NCBI GenBank assembly: GCA_902517495.1
Contig: CABYCO010000003.1
Coordinates: 1-64,000 of the forward strand
Length of the DNA stretch: 64,000 nt
Direction: 5' to 3'
DNA from: an uncultured Pelagibacteraceae bacterium
Lineage (GTDB): Bacteria; Pseudomonadota; Alphaproteobacteria; Pelagibacterales; Pelagibacteraceae
Part shown: piece by piece, positions 1-8,229 of the stretch
Layout: each line of letters begins with the position of its first letter
Position numbering within the stretch: the stretch's first letter is position 1
Notes under the pieces: generated by a model
The model's input: only the letters and a program-made list of their open reading frames with translations
Told to the model about the DNA's origin: nothing
The model's database searches: none
Made by a program: the position numbers and the translations under genes

Positions 1-1095
1 TTCACAACTAGCTAGATAAAATTCCCACATTCTAAAAAATTTTTCGTCAAACATACCTAAAACAGTGTCTTTTTTTGATAAAAATCTTTCTTTCCAATTT
101 CTAAGTGTATGTGCGTAGTGCATTCTTAGAACTTCAATGTCAGAGACTATCAGACCCGAGTTTTCAATTGATTTTGCAACTTCACTTAAACTTGGAGTGT
201 AACCGCCCGGAAAAATATATTTTGTAATCCATGGTTGTGGGTCTCTTGGGGGCATTGATGAACCAATGGTGTGAATTAAAGCAATTCCTTTTTCGTTCAA
301 GAGTTTAAAAACAGTATTAAAATATGTTTTATAAAATTTTCTTCCTACATGCTCAAACATTCCAACACTTACTATTCTGTCAAATTTTTCATTAAGTTGC
401 CTATAATCAATAAGTTTAAAATCTACCTGATTGGACAAATTCATCTCTTTTGCCTTATTCTTACTATACTCAAATTGGTTTTCTGAGAGTGTTATGCCTG
501 TAACACTTGCATTTGTCTCCTTGGCAATTGCTAATGCTAATGTACCCCATCCTGAACCAATATCTAAAACTTTTTGATTAGCCTGAATATTTAATTTTTT
601 TATAATATGATGGATTTTATTATTTTGAGCTTGCTCTAATGTATCATTATCATTTTTAAAATAAGCGCAAGAATATTGTCTATTCTCATCTAAAAATAAA
701 TCATAAAGTTTTTCAGATATATCATAGTGATGTGCTACGTTTTCTTTTGATTTTACGATTTTGTTAAAATTTGTAAGATATCTGAAAGTTCCTTTTATTT
801 TTTTTATTACAGAGCCATAAAAATTTATATCTCCCCTGCCTATATTTTTGAAAGCTAAGTCTAAAAATTCTGTAAGCGTTCCATTCTGTATTACTAATGA
901 TCCATCCATATAAGCTTCTCCAAAATATAGATCTGGGTTTATTAATAATTTTTGCATTAATTTTTGATCAAGTAATTTAATTTTTATTGGTTTTTCTTTT
1001 TTAGGATTTCCAATTACGTATTTTTTTGAATTAGAGTCTATAAGTTCAAAACCGTCTTGTTTAAATAAATCATTTAGAAAACTTACTAAACTCAT
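1..1095 (-). CDS. cfa: Cyclopropane-fatty-acyl-phospholipid synthase (3' end outside window)
   Basis: SAM-dependent enzyme that adds a methylene bridge to unsaturated acyl chains of membrane phospholipids. The first 365 codons are present, starting at the ATG whose last base is 1095; the C-terminus lies beyond base 1. Visible marks are the QYSCAYF segment near residue 142 (family QYSCGYW-like), the SAM-binding VLDIGSGWGTLALAIA near residue 175, and VGMFEHVG further on. The start is one base after the stop of the DapA-family gene upstream, so the two are probably co-transcribed. I read this frame directly from the sequence; it is open to the window edge, with no internal stops noticed. The identification is strong; a sister methyltransferase of the same fold that makes another lipid modification cannot be excluded. 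Confidence 0.9.
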   Translation of the reverse strand, partial: MSLVSFLNDLFKQDGFELIDSNSKKYVIGNPKKEKPIKIKLLDQKLMQKLLINPDLYFGEAYMDGSLVIQNGTLTEFLDLAFKNIGRGDINFYGSVIKKIKGTFRYLTNFNKIVKSKENVAHHYDISEKLYDLFLDENRQYSCAYFKNDNDTLEQAQNNKIHHIIKKLNIQANQKVLDIGSGWGTLALAIAKETNASVTGITLSENQFEYSKNKAKEMNLSNQVDFKLIDYRQLNEKFDRIVSVGMFEHVGRKFYKTYFNTVFKLLNEKGIALIHTIGSSMPPRDPQPWITKYIFPGGYTPSLSEVAKSIENSGLIVSDIEVLRMHYAHTLRNWKERFLSKKDTVLGMFDEKFFRMWEFYLASCE

Positions 1096-1096
1096 T

Positions 1097-1981
1097 TTAT
1101 GCTGCTTTTAAATTTGCTATTTTAAATTCTAGATTAACTAAACTTGTTAATATCTCTTTTTTTTGATTAGTATCTAAAAGCTTTAAAGGTGGTAAAAGAT
1201 TTTCAAATATTTTATTTTTTTCTGACATAACAGTGTGCAAACCAGATATTAAATTATATTTTTCAAAACACCCTCTTAAATCACATAATTTTTTGTTTAA
1301 AGATAAATCTGAATTATTTTTAAAGCTGTCATAAACTTCTCTAGCCAAACTTCCAGTGATATTTGTTGTAGCTGTTATTACTCCGTCACACCCTAATTCT
1401 AAACCTTTTAATAATTTTGATTCAGAACCAGGAAATATAGAAAAATTTTTAATTTTCAATGTCTCAAATAAATTATAAGAACTATCTTTGACACCAACAA
1501 TTTGATCTGGAAATTTTTTAACTAAGTTTTCGATACATGCTGGACTAAACTTGTAACCTGAAAGTTTTTCAAAATTATACAATATAATTTTACAATCATT
1601 AACTTCTTCAATTATTTTTGAATAAAAATTTATTACATCGCTGTCATCATATTTATAGTATGCAGGTGGCATTATTAGAAATGTATTAAAATTCATAGAC
1701 TTGGAAATTTTTATCAAATTAATGTTATCTGCAAGTGAATTTAAGCCTGTCCCTATTATAAATTTGTCTTTATATTTACTACTTGGCAACTGATTGATTA
1801 ATTGTATTTTTTCACTCAGAGAAATTAATTGTGACTGACCTGTGCTACCAAAAAAAACTGCACCGTGACAGCCCATGTCTATGACGTTTTCTGCATGCTT
1901 AATCGTATTATCTATATCAAGAGAAAGATCATTTTTTAGTATTGATAAAGTAGCAGCAAAAATACCTTTTAATTCAATCAT
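1097..1981 (-). CDS. Dihydrodipicolinate synthase/N-acetylneuraminate lyase family protein
   Basis: Class I aldolase of the DapA/NanA family, 294 aa, close to the usual 290-300. The Schiff-base lysine is K165 in IVGVKDSS and the conserved tyrosine is Y135 in ILYN. The loop that in DapA reads GTTGE is GSTGQ (residues 45-49), so the pyruvate-binding side is kept but the second-substrate side is altered. Family members include DapA, N-acetylneuraminate lyase and 2-keto-3-deoxy-sugar aldolases. The divergent loop and the neighbour (cfa, not lysine genes) argue against assigning the lysine-pathway DapA role. It reads into cfa with one base between them. Aldolase chemistry with pyruvate is well supported; the substrate is unknown. 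Confidence 0.85.
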   Translation of the reverse strand: MIELKGIFAATLSILKNDLSLDIDNTIKHAENVIDMGCHGAVFFGSTGQSQLISLSEKIQLINQLPSSKYKDKFIIGTGLNSLADNINLIKISKSMNFNTFLIMPPAYYKYDDSDVINFYSKIIEEVNDCKIILYNFEKLSGYKFSPACIENLVKKFPDQIVGVKDSSYNLFETLKIKNFSIFPGSESKLLKGLELGCDGVITATTNITGSLAREVYDSFKNNSDLSLNKKLCDLRGCFEKYNLISGLHTVMSEKNKIFENLLPPLKLLDTNQKKEILTSLVNLEFKIANLKAA

Positions 1982-2035
1982 CCTATAAAATTAATATAAA
2001 ATAAAATTTAGTAAAGTATTAATATACCTTAAGAT

Positions 2036-2542
2036 TTATATACTCTTGATTACTATTTCTTTTGCTTCATTGACAATTGAGGCTAGTCTATTTAGCTCTG
2101 GGCTAACATCGGGATGAATTTTTTTCATAATTTTTTTATATGAGTTTAAGATTTCACTTTTTGAATATTTTTTTTTGGGATCTAAATTTAAAATTTTATA
2201 TGCTTCATCTAAATTCATACTTTGTTGAGTATTTGTCTGGTTAAAATTATTAAAATTAAATCTCCCAGAGTTTCTAAGAACTCTGAACAAGCCCCAAAGT
2301 CTTAGTAATTGAAAAAGTGAAATTCCTGCTTTAGTTTTTATTAGCGGCAAAATAGCTAAAACAAATGGTAATGAAAAAATATATCTACCAGCGTACACCA
2401 TTAAAAAAGCTAACAAAATTGATGATATAATTATAATTAATCTTATTATTTTTGAAATTCTTTTCGCAGAGGTCCTAGCAAACCACGTCAGAAGAACATA
2501 AATTATTATAAAAATTATAACTGTTATAAAAAAAATATTCAT
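2036..2542 (-). CDS. Membrane-anchored C-terminal J-domain protein
   Basis: 168 aa. The N-terminal two thirds are membrane: hydrophobic segments at about 2-21, 33-51 and 55-68. A short basic and Asn/Gln-rich linker (90-110) follows, then a J-domain at about 110-168 with the diagnostic HPD at 143-145. A membrane anchor followed by a C-terminal J-domain is the topology of mitochondrial Tim14 and of bacterial DjlA-like co-chaperones. It probably recruits and stimulates DnaK at the inner membrane; that role is inferred. The gene is divergent from oligopeptidase B with only 18 bases between the two start codons. The three base-pair-poor hydrophobic segments make the exact membrane count uncertain. 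Confidence 0.8.
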   Translation of the reverse strand: MNIFFITVIIFIIIYVLLTWFARTSAKRISKIIRLIIIISSILLAFLMVYAGRYIFSLPFVLAILPLIKTKAGISLFQLLRLWGLFRVLRNSGRFNFNNFNQTNTQQSMNLDEAYKILNLDPKKKYSKSEILNSYKKIMKKIHPDVSPELNRLASIVNEAKEIVIKSI

Positions 2543-2560
2543 ATATTAATGATTTTCTAA

Positions 2561-4636
2561 ATGAAAATACCACAACTTCAAAAGAAACCCGAAATAAAAT
2601 CTTGTCACAACACAACTTGGGAGGATAACTATAGTTGGATTCATCAATCAAATATACTAGATGTTTTAAAAGATAGCTCAAAATTGTTACCAGAAGTTAG
2701 AAAGTATTTAGAAAAAGAGAATGATTACTTTGAATATCAAATGAATGATACCAAGGAAATTAGAAAAAAAATTTTTAATGAAATTAAAGGAAGAATTAAA
2801 CTAGACGATGAGTCTTTGCCCTACAAAGATAAAAATTTTGAATATTGGACCAAAACCACAACAAAAGGTAACTACTCAATAAAATTAAGAAGAAAAATTG
2901 GAGAAGAAAAAGTTGAAGAAATATGGAATGGAGATTTTGAAAAAGAAAAACTAAATACAGAATATTTTGGTTTAGGAGATCTTGAGGTAAGTTTTGATGA
3001 CAAATTTCTAGGATACTCTTTAGATTTAAAAGGTTCTGAATATTATACAATTTATATAAGAGATATAAAATCAGGTAAATTGGTTACAGAAAAAATTGAA
3101 GAAACGAGTGGAAGTATAGAATTCAGTTTAGATGATAAATTTATATTTTACTCTAAATTAGATGAACATCATAGACCGAGGACAATATACAGGCATAAAA
3201 TTGGCACTCCTGTAAATGAAGATAAGTTGATATTTGAGGAAAAAAGTGAGGCTTTTACTGTAGGAATAGGTTTAAGTTCAGATGAAAAATATTTTATGAT
3301 TACAAGTTCTGATCATAATACATCGGAACAATATTATTTTAAAATTGATGAAAATAATCCAAATCCTAAATTAATCCAAAAGAGAAAAAGAGGTATAATT
3401 TACTCAGTAAACTCCTGGGATGGATATTTTTACAAACATACCAATGAAAATGCTGAAGATTTTAAGATTGATAGATGTGATGATTTAGTTGAACAAAACT
3501 GGAAACCATTCGTTAATGCCAAAGATGAAGTACTGATTGGAGGTTTAGTATTTTTAAATCATTGGATAATTAGATCTGAGACCTCAAATGCTTTAGGAAA
3601 AATCATTTTGAGAAATCCCAACACAAATGAGGAGGAAGAGATAGTTTTTAGTGATGAGAAAGTAATAGTTCCAAGTATATCTTTAATTCAAAAAGATAAA
3701 GATACTGATAATGTTTATTTGTCATATTCATCTCCTAAAACTCCAGGAAGGACTTTTTTATATAATTTAAAATCAAAAGAAAAAAAACTTGTTAAAGAAC
3801 AAGAAATTCCATCTGGCCATAACCCCGATGATTATATTGTTGAACGAATTGAATGCCCGTCTCATGATGGACGAATGGTACCAATAACTATAACAAGACA
3901 TAAAAATACACTTCTGGATGGTTCGTCAAATATTTTGTTATATGGTTATGGTTCTTATGGGAATTCAATGTCTCCTGGGTTTTCATCCACACGATTAAGC
4001 TTAATTAATAGAAATATAATTTGGGTTACAGCACATATAAGAGGGGGAATGGAAAGAGGAATGAAATGGTGGAAGGAAGGAAAACTTTTAAACAAAAAAA
4101 ATACATTTGAAGATTATATTGCTGTTGGAAAATTCTTGATTGAAAAAAAATATACCTCTAAAGGAAAAATTATAGGAATGGGTGGTTCAGCAGGTGGGTT
4201 ATTGATGGGGGCAGTTGTAAATGAAGCACCTGAGCTATTTTTAGGGTTAATAATGGCTGTGCCTTTTGTTGACTCTTTGACTACTAACCTTGACCATTCT
4301 CTACCATTAACAATTGGAGAATTTGATGAATTTGGAAATGCTAAAGATAACAAAGATCATTTTGACTATATTTACTCATACGCTCCTTATAACAATATTA
4401 AAAAAATGGATTATCCAAATATTTTAATTACTACTAGTCTTAGTGACAATAGAGTTCTGTTTGATGAGCCTGCAAAATTCACTGCAAAACTAAGAGACTA
4501 TAAAACAGACAATAATTTATTATTATTAAAGACTGAAATGAACGCTGGTCATGGAGGAAAATCTGGTAGAGATGGCGCTATTGAGGAAATAGCTCTTGAT
4601 TATGCTTTTGCTTTAAAAATTGCAGAAAAAATTTAA
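2561..4636 (+). CDS. ptrB: Oligopeptidase B (S9 prolyl-oligopeptidase family)
   Basis: Cytosolic serine peptidase that cleaves short peptides, in family members usually after Lys or Arg. 691 aa, the normal length. The N-terminal half (about 70-400) is the beta-propeller gating domain; the C-terminal half is an alpha/beta-hydrolase. The triad is visible: Ser543 in GMGGSAGGLL, Asp629 in SLSDNRV and His664 in NAGHGG. The oxyanion/propeller-linking motif GYGSYG is near residue 468. No signal peptide is seen, so it acts inside the cell, probably in peptide turnover. It is divergent from the J-domain gene and followed after 100 bases by the heat-shock gene. The S9A assignment is secure; basic-residue specificity is family knowledge and was not read from the sequence. 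Confidence 0.92.
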   Translation: MKIPQLQKKPEIKSCHNTTWEDNYSWIHQSNILDVLKDSSKLLPEVRKYLEKENDYFEYQMNDTKEIRKKIFNEIKGRIKLDDESLPYKDKNFEYWTKTTTKGNYSIKLRRKIGEEKVEEIWNGDFEKEKLNTEYFGLGDLEVSFDDKFLGYSLDLKGSEYYTIYIRDIKSGKLVTEKIEETSGSIEFSLDDKFIFYSKLDEHHRPRTIYRHKIGTPVNEDKLIFEEKSEAFTVGIGLSSDEKYFMITSSDHNTSEQYYFKIDENNPNPKLIQKRKRGIIYSVNSWDGYFYKHTNENAEDFKIDRCDDLVEQNWKPFVNAKDEVLIGGLVFLNHWIIRSETSNALGKIILRNPNTNEEEEIVFSDEKVIVPSISLIQKDKDTDNVYLSYSSPKTPGRTFLYNLKSKEKKLVKEQEIPSGHNPDDYIVERIECPSHDGRMVPITITRHKNTLLDGSSNILLYGYGSYGNSMSPGFSSTRLSLINRNIIWVTAHIRGGMERGMKWWKEGKLLNKKNTFEDYIAVGKFLIEKKYTSKGKIIGMGGSAGGLLMGAVVNEAPELFLGLIMAVPFVDSLTTNLDHSLPLTIGEFDEFGNAKDNKDHFDYIYSYAPYNNIKKMDYPNILITTSLSDNRVLFDEPAKFTAKLRDYKTDNNLLLLKTEMNAGHGGKSGRDGAIEEIALDYAFALKIAEKI

Positions 4637-4647
4637 ATAATTTTGTA

Positions 4648-4674
4648 TTGAAATTTTATAATTAGTCACCATAT
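4648..4674 (+). promoter_or_regulatory. Sigma-32 (RpoH)-like promoter of the small heat-shock gene
   Basis: A TTGAAA box at 4648-4653 is followed, 15 bases later, by CCATAT at 4669-4674. This matches the RpoH pattern (CTTGAAA, then CCCCATNT, about 13-14 bases apart when the longer -10 starting at 4667 is counted). A start about seven bases downstream, near 4681, would make the mRNA begin at the hairpin at 4682. The context of a heat-shock gene supports it. No transcript data were seen. Confidence 0.55.
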
Positions 4675-4681
4675 CAATAAC

Positions 4682-4732
4682 GTAAGTCGCCTTATGGGGC
4701 TTACATAAATTAACTTGCTTAACAAAAGGAGT
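4682..4732 (+). promoter_or_regulatory. ROSE-like RNA thermometer in the hsp20 leader
   Basis: There are two stem-loops between the promoter and the ATG at 4737. The first (4682-4704) pairs 4682-4688 with 4698-4704, has G4689 bulged, then CC/GG and a TTAT loop. The second (4713-4732) pairs the Shine-Dalgarno AAGGAG (4726-4731) with CTTGCTT (4714-4720), leaving G4717 unpaired over an AACAA loop. UUGCU opposite the ribosome site with one odd G is the signature of ROSE elements, which melt on heating to release translation of small heat-shock genes in alphaproteobacteria and other groups. This pairing was derived by hand and is short for a ROSE element. Confidence 0.65.
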
Positions 4733-4736
4733 AAAT

Positions 4737-5183
4737 ATGACAAGTAAGGATCTATCTATCTTTAACTCATTAAGACCTTTTTCTATTGGTTTCGACGATA
4801 TGTTTGACCAATTTGAAAGTATGCTTGGTAATGGTGGCATGACAATGCAATCAAATTATCCACCATATAACATAAGAAAAACTGGCAAAGACAACTATTC
4901 AATTGAAGTTGCATTAGCTGGTTTTAATAAAAAAGATGTCGAGGTTGAGTTTGAAGATAATATATTAACTGTAAGAACTAAACAGCTTAATAAGTCTGAA
5001 GATCAAAATGTAGACGGTGAAATAATTCACAAGGGCATATCACAAAGACAATTCGCAAGATCTTTTACTATTGCAGATGATGTAAAAGTAAATGGAGCTG
5101 AACTTAAGGATGGTCTTTTGAAAATTGCTTGTGAAAGAATTTTACCAGATCATAAGAAAAAAAGACTTATTGATATTAAGTAA
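4737..5183 (+). CDS. ibpA: Small heat-shock protein, Hsp20/IbpA family
   Basis: ATP-independent holdase that binds unfolding proteins during stress. 148 aa with an alpha-crystallin domain at about 38-138: YNIRKTGKDNYSIEVALAGF at its start, EFEDNILTV in the middle and the ELKDGLLKIA strand near the end. The N-terminus (SIFNSLRPFSIGFDDMFDQF) resembles IbpA of enterobacteria and HspD/HspF of rhizobia. The start is set by AAGGAG five bases upstream, which is the site apparently masked by the ROSE-like hairpin. It ends at a strong bidirectional terminator. Likely a single-gene transcript under heat-shock control. Confidence 0.95.
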   Translation: MTSKDLSIFNSLRPFSIGFDDMFDQFESMLGNGGMTMQSNYPPYNIRKTGKDNYSIEVALAGFNKKDVEVEFEDNILTVRTKQLNKSEDQNVDGEIIHKGISQRQFARSFTIADDVKVNGAELKDGLLKIACERILPDHKKKRLIDIK

Positions 5184-5198
5184 TAAATTTTAACCTTG

Positions 5199-5224
5199 CT
5201 TGTGGGGTTCGCCCCACAAGTTTA
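5199..5224. terminator. Bidirectional intrinsic terminator
   Basis: Perfect 9-bp stem (5199-5207 with 5212-5220) closed by a TTCG loop, GC-rich inside very AT-rich surroundings, with T-rich sequence on its 3' side on both strands. It lies between the convergent hsp20 gene and the lipoprotein gene, whose stop codon starts two bases after the stem, so it should end both transcripts. Confidence 0.85.
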
Positions 5225-5524
5225 AAAACATCCACTAGAGCTGAAAGCAATTATAGTTCCACCAGCGTTAACTTCAAATCTTCTTTCACACGGTACACCG
5301 TATTTTTTTGTTTTATAAATTAACACTTCATTGCCAGTATCATTGATCATATCTTCGCTGGGAGCTCCTAATTCTAATTTCATTTTATTAACTTCTCCAC
5401 CGACAAATAATCCATATTTTTGATTTTCCTTTTCTACAACCTCGTCGGTTTTTTTTTGAATAGTTTGGCAGCCTGCAGTAAAAAAAAGAATTGATATTAA
5501 TATGATAGCGAATTTGTTTTTCAT
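5222..5524 (-). CDS. Small outer-membrane-type lipoprotein, unknown function
   Basis: 100 aa lipoprotein precursor. Residues 1-18 form a signal peptide ending in a lipobox, FTAGC, with the lipidated Cys19. The mature part has an acidic/basic helix (22-40) and a small domain containing LELGAPSEDMIND and EVLIYKTKKYGVPCERRFEV, which recalls the SmpA/OmlA (BamE-like) fold by pattern (a G-P turn after a helix, then beta strands). C79 and C99 could form a disulfide. Function is not known; a role in outer-membrane upkeep is a guess based on that resemblance. It is a single gene ending at the terminator shared with hsp20. Confidence 0.8.
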   Translation of the reverse strand: MKNKFAIILISILFFTAGCQTIQKKTDEVVEKENQKYGLFVGGEVNKMKLELGAPSEDMINDTGNEVLIYKTKKYGVPCERRFEVNAGGTIIAFSSSGCF

Positions 5525-5663
5525 TATTCTATTATAATACTGAAATGTGACAAAAGATTAACTTAAAAGTTGAAAAAAAAATAAGTTTTCCATCAAAAAA
5601 AGGTAAATATAATGTATTTATATTACTTAATTCTTTATTTTTATTACTATCAAACCGATTCTA

Positions 5664-7163
5664 ATGAATACAAAACTCAAAGTATCAGAAATTTCAAAAA
5701 TTTACCCAGGATGCATTGCAAATGACAAAGTATCATTGGAATTTGGAAGTGGGAAAATATACGCTTTATTGGGAGAAAATGGTGCTGGAAAGTCTACGCT
5801 AGTTAAAATCTTGTCTGGAGTAGTAAAGCCTGATGAGGGTGAAGTTTTTTTAAATAATGAAAGTATTAAACTTAACTCTCCCCTAGATGCCAAAAAAAAT
5901 AATATTGGAATGGTTTTTCAACATTTCAATCTCTTCGAAACTTTATCTGTATTTGAAAATTTAAGTATCGATAGTGACAAAAAGGATGAAGAACTAAGAG
6001 AATTGGTCAACGATATACTAAAAAAGTACAATTTTAAAATTGATCTAGATATTCCAGTTCTAAATTTATCGGCAGGTCAAAAACAAAAAGTAGAAATTAT
6101 AAGGTGTTTAATTAGAAATCCAAAAGTGTTGATTATGGATGAACCTACATCAGTTTTAACTGAACAAGAAACTGATGATTTATTTATTTCTTTAAAACAA
6201 TTTTCTAAAGATGGAATTTTAATTATTTATATTACTCACAAATTAAAAGAAGTTTTGTCACTTTGTGATGAGGTAGCCGTAATGAGAAAAGGCAAAGTAG
6301 TTTCGGTTAGTAATACAATTGATGAAAAAATTGAGAGTTTAGCTAATAAAATGGTAGGTGAAAATTTAAATACTATTAAAAAAAAAATTAATAATTTTAA
6401 AAATAGCGAGGAAATTTTAAAAATCTCAAATTTAAATTTTAAAAGTGACGACCCATATGAAACAAATTTAAATAATTTAAACCTTTCTTTAAAAAAAGGA
6501 GAGTGTTTAGGTATAGCTGGGATTTCAGGAAATGGACAAAACGAATTATTTCAAATACTGAGTGGAGAAATAATTACCGAAGGTACTTCTATAATGTTTA
6601 GAAATAAAGAAATTGGCAAGTTAAATCCTAGAGAAAGAAGAGAATACCTTATGGCTTTTTCACCTGAAGATCGCATCTCTCAAGCCGCAGTCCCTGAGTT
6701 AAAGATATATGAAAATGTTGCATTAAACAATTTTAAGTCATCAAACTTTTTTGAAAAAGGTTTAGTGAATGAAAAAAAAATAAAAGAACACTCCAAAAAG
6801 ATACTTTCTAATTTTTCTGTTAATACAGACAATGTTGAATTAAAAAGTCAATTTTTATCTGGCGGAAATCTTCAAAAATTAATTATTGGAAGAGAATTAA
6901 TTACTTCGCCTGAATTGTTGGTATGTTTTAACCCCACATGGGGTCTTGATGTTGGTGCGATCAACTATATTCATGAAACATTAATTCAAATTAATGAACA
7001 AGGAAAATCATCAATATTAATTTCTACTGATAACGATGAACTATTAAAATTAAGTGACCGTATTTGTGTAATTTATAAAGGTAAACTATCTAAAATAATG
7101 AATGCAGATACTGTTACGGCTGAAAAATTAGGAATTTTGATGGGAGGAGGTTCAATTGATTAA
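5664..7163 (+). CDS. BMP-family (nucleoside/purine) ABC transporter, ATP-binding protein
   Basis: Double-ATPase subunit of the RbsA/YufO type, 499 aa, on the cytoplasmic face of an importer. The first ATPase has Walker A GENGAGKST (37-45), signature LSAGQKQKVE and Walker B VLIMDEPTS. The second half has a degenerate Walker A (GISGNGQNE) with signature LSGGNLQKLIIGREL and FNPTWGLDVGA, the usual arrangement in this family, where one site is catalytically weak. The gene overlaps the first permease by 8 bases. With two permeases and a BMP binding protein it makes a complete importer. Members characterised elsewhere carry nucleosides or purines; the neighbouring purine phosphoribosyltransferase fits that. 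Confidence 0.92.
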   Translation: MNTKLKVSEISKIYPGCIANDKVSLEFGSGKIYALLGENGAGKSTLVKILSGVVKPDEGEVFLNNESIKLNSPLDAKKNNIGMVFQHFNLFETLSVFENLSIDSDKKDEELRELVNDILKKYNFKIDLDIPVLNLSAGQKQKVEIIRCLIRNPKVLIMDEPTSVLTEQETDDLFISLKQFSKDGILIIYITHKLKEVLSLCDEVAVMRKGKVVSVSNTIDEKIESLANKMVGENLNTIKKKINNFKNSEEILKISNLNFKSDDPYETNLNNLNLSLKKGECLGIAGISGNGQNELFQILSGEIITEGTSIMFRNKEIGKLNPRERREYLMAFSPEDRISQAAVPELKIYENVALNNFKSSNFFEKGLVNEKKIKEHSKKILSNFSVNTDNVELKSQFLSGGNLQKLIIGRELITSPELLVCFNPTWGLDVGAINYIHETLIQINEQGKSSILISTDNDELLKLSDRICVIYKGKLSKIMNADTVTAEKLGILMGGGSID

Positions 7164-8229
7164 AGTTGAAAAGCGTAACGATATATCTCGATCAATTTAC
7201 TTTTTAACACCGGTTTTAGCGATTTTTCTCACATTATTTGGTGGTGGGATTATTTTTTTTATTTTGGGGTTTAATCCTATTGAGGCTTTAAAATTTTTTT
7301 TTATTACACCCATTTCAGATTTATACGGATTAAGTGAACTTTTGGTAAAAGCTACACCACTTTGTTTAATAGCGATAGGTTTATCTTTTTGTTTTAAAAG
7401 TAATAATTGGAATATTGGTGCAGAGGGTCAGCTTATTTTTGGTGGAATAGTCGGCGGTGGAGTTGCTTTGTTATTTTATAATCATGATGGATTTTATGTT
7501 TTACCAATAATTATTTTGTCTGGAGCATTTGGTGGGATGCTATTTGCAATGATACCAGCAATTTTAAAAACTTATTTTAACACTAATGAAATTTTAGTCA
7601 GCTTAATGCTGGTTTATGTTGCAAAATTATTATTAGATTATTTAGTAGTTGGTCCATGGAGCAATCCTGAAGGTTTTAATTTTCCAGAAACAAGACAATT
7701 TAGTGAGTCTGCAAGAATGCCAATTTTATTTGACGGTTTAAGAATTCATGCTGGAATATTTATTACTCTCATCACTGTATTCTTAAGTTGGCTTATTTTG
7801 TACAAAACTTATTTAGGTTTTCAAATAAAAGTTTCAGGCTTAAGTTTAAAAACTGCAAAATATGCAGGGTTTAAAGGTAAGACAATGATTATTATTGTTT
7901 TTATGATTAGTGGAGCATGTGCTGGTCTTGCGGGTGTAGGAGAGATAACAGGGCCAATAGGACAATTACATAGAAATATTTCTCCTGATTATGGCTTCAC
8001 GGCAATAATTGTTGCTTTTTTAGGAAGACTAAATCCAATTGGAATTATTTTTGCATCTCTAATTGTTGCTCTAACTTATTTAGGAGCAGAAACAGCTCAG
8101 ATATTTTTACAAGTACCAAAATATACAGGTCAAGTTTTTCAAGGAATGATTTTATTTTTTCTTCTTGGGTCTGATTATTTATTATTTTTTAAAATAAAAT
8201 TTTTAGGTTTAAAAAAAAATGAGCTTTGA
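7156..8229 (+). CDS. BMP-family ABC transporter, permease 1
   Basis: 357-aa multi-spanning membrane protein of the BPD_transp_2 (YufP) family. Eight or more hydrophobic segments are visible, the first at about 17-42. Family marks are KSNNWNIGAEGQLIFGGIVGG near 83-103 and FLGRLNPIGIIFASLIVA near 287-304. It begins inside the ATPase gene and overlaps the second permease by 11 bases, so the subunits are translated together. It forms half of the translocation channel for the nucleoside-type substrate. Confidence 0.9.
   Translation: MIKVEKRNDISRSIYFLTPVLAIFLTLFGGGIIFFILGFNPIEALKFFFITPISDLYGLSELLVKATPLCLIAIGLSFCFKSNNWNIGAEGQLIFGGIVGGGVALLFYNHDGFYVLPIIILSGAFGGMLFAMIPAILKTYFNTNEILVSLMLVYVAKLLLDYLVVGPWSNPEGFNFPETRQFSESARMPILFDGLRIHAGIFITLITVFLSWLILYKTYLGFQIKVSGLSLKTAKYAGFKGKTMIIIVFMISGACAGLAGVGEITGPIGQLHRNISPDYGFTAIIVAFLGRLNPIGIIFASLIVALTYLGAETAQIFLQVPKYTGQVFQGMILFFLLGSDYLLFFKIKFLGLKKNEL

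Noticed and set aside
5560..5587. Inverted repeat AACTTA...TAAGTT before the importer operon
   Set aside because: Six AT-rich pairs over a long loop are expected by chance in sequence this AT-rich.
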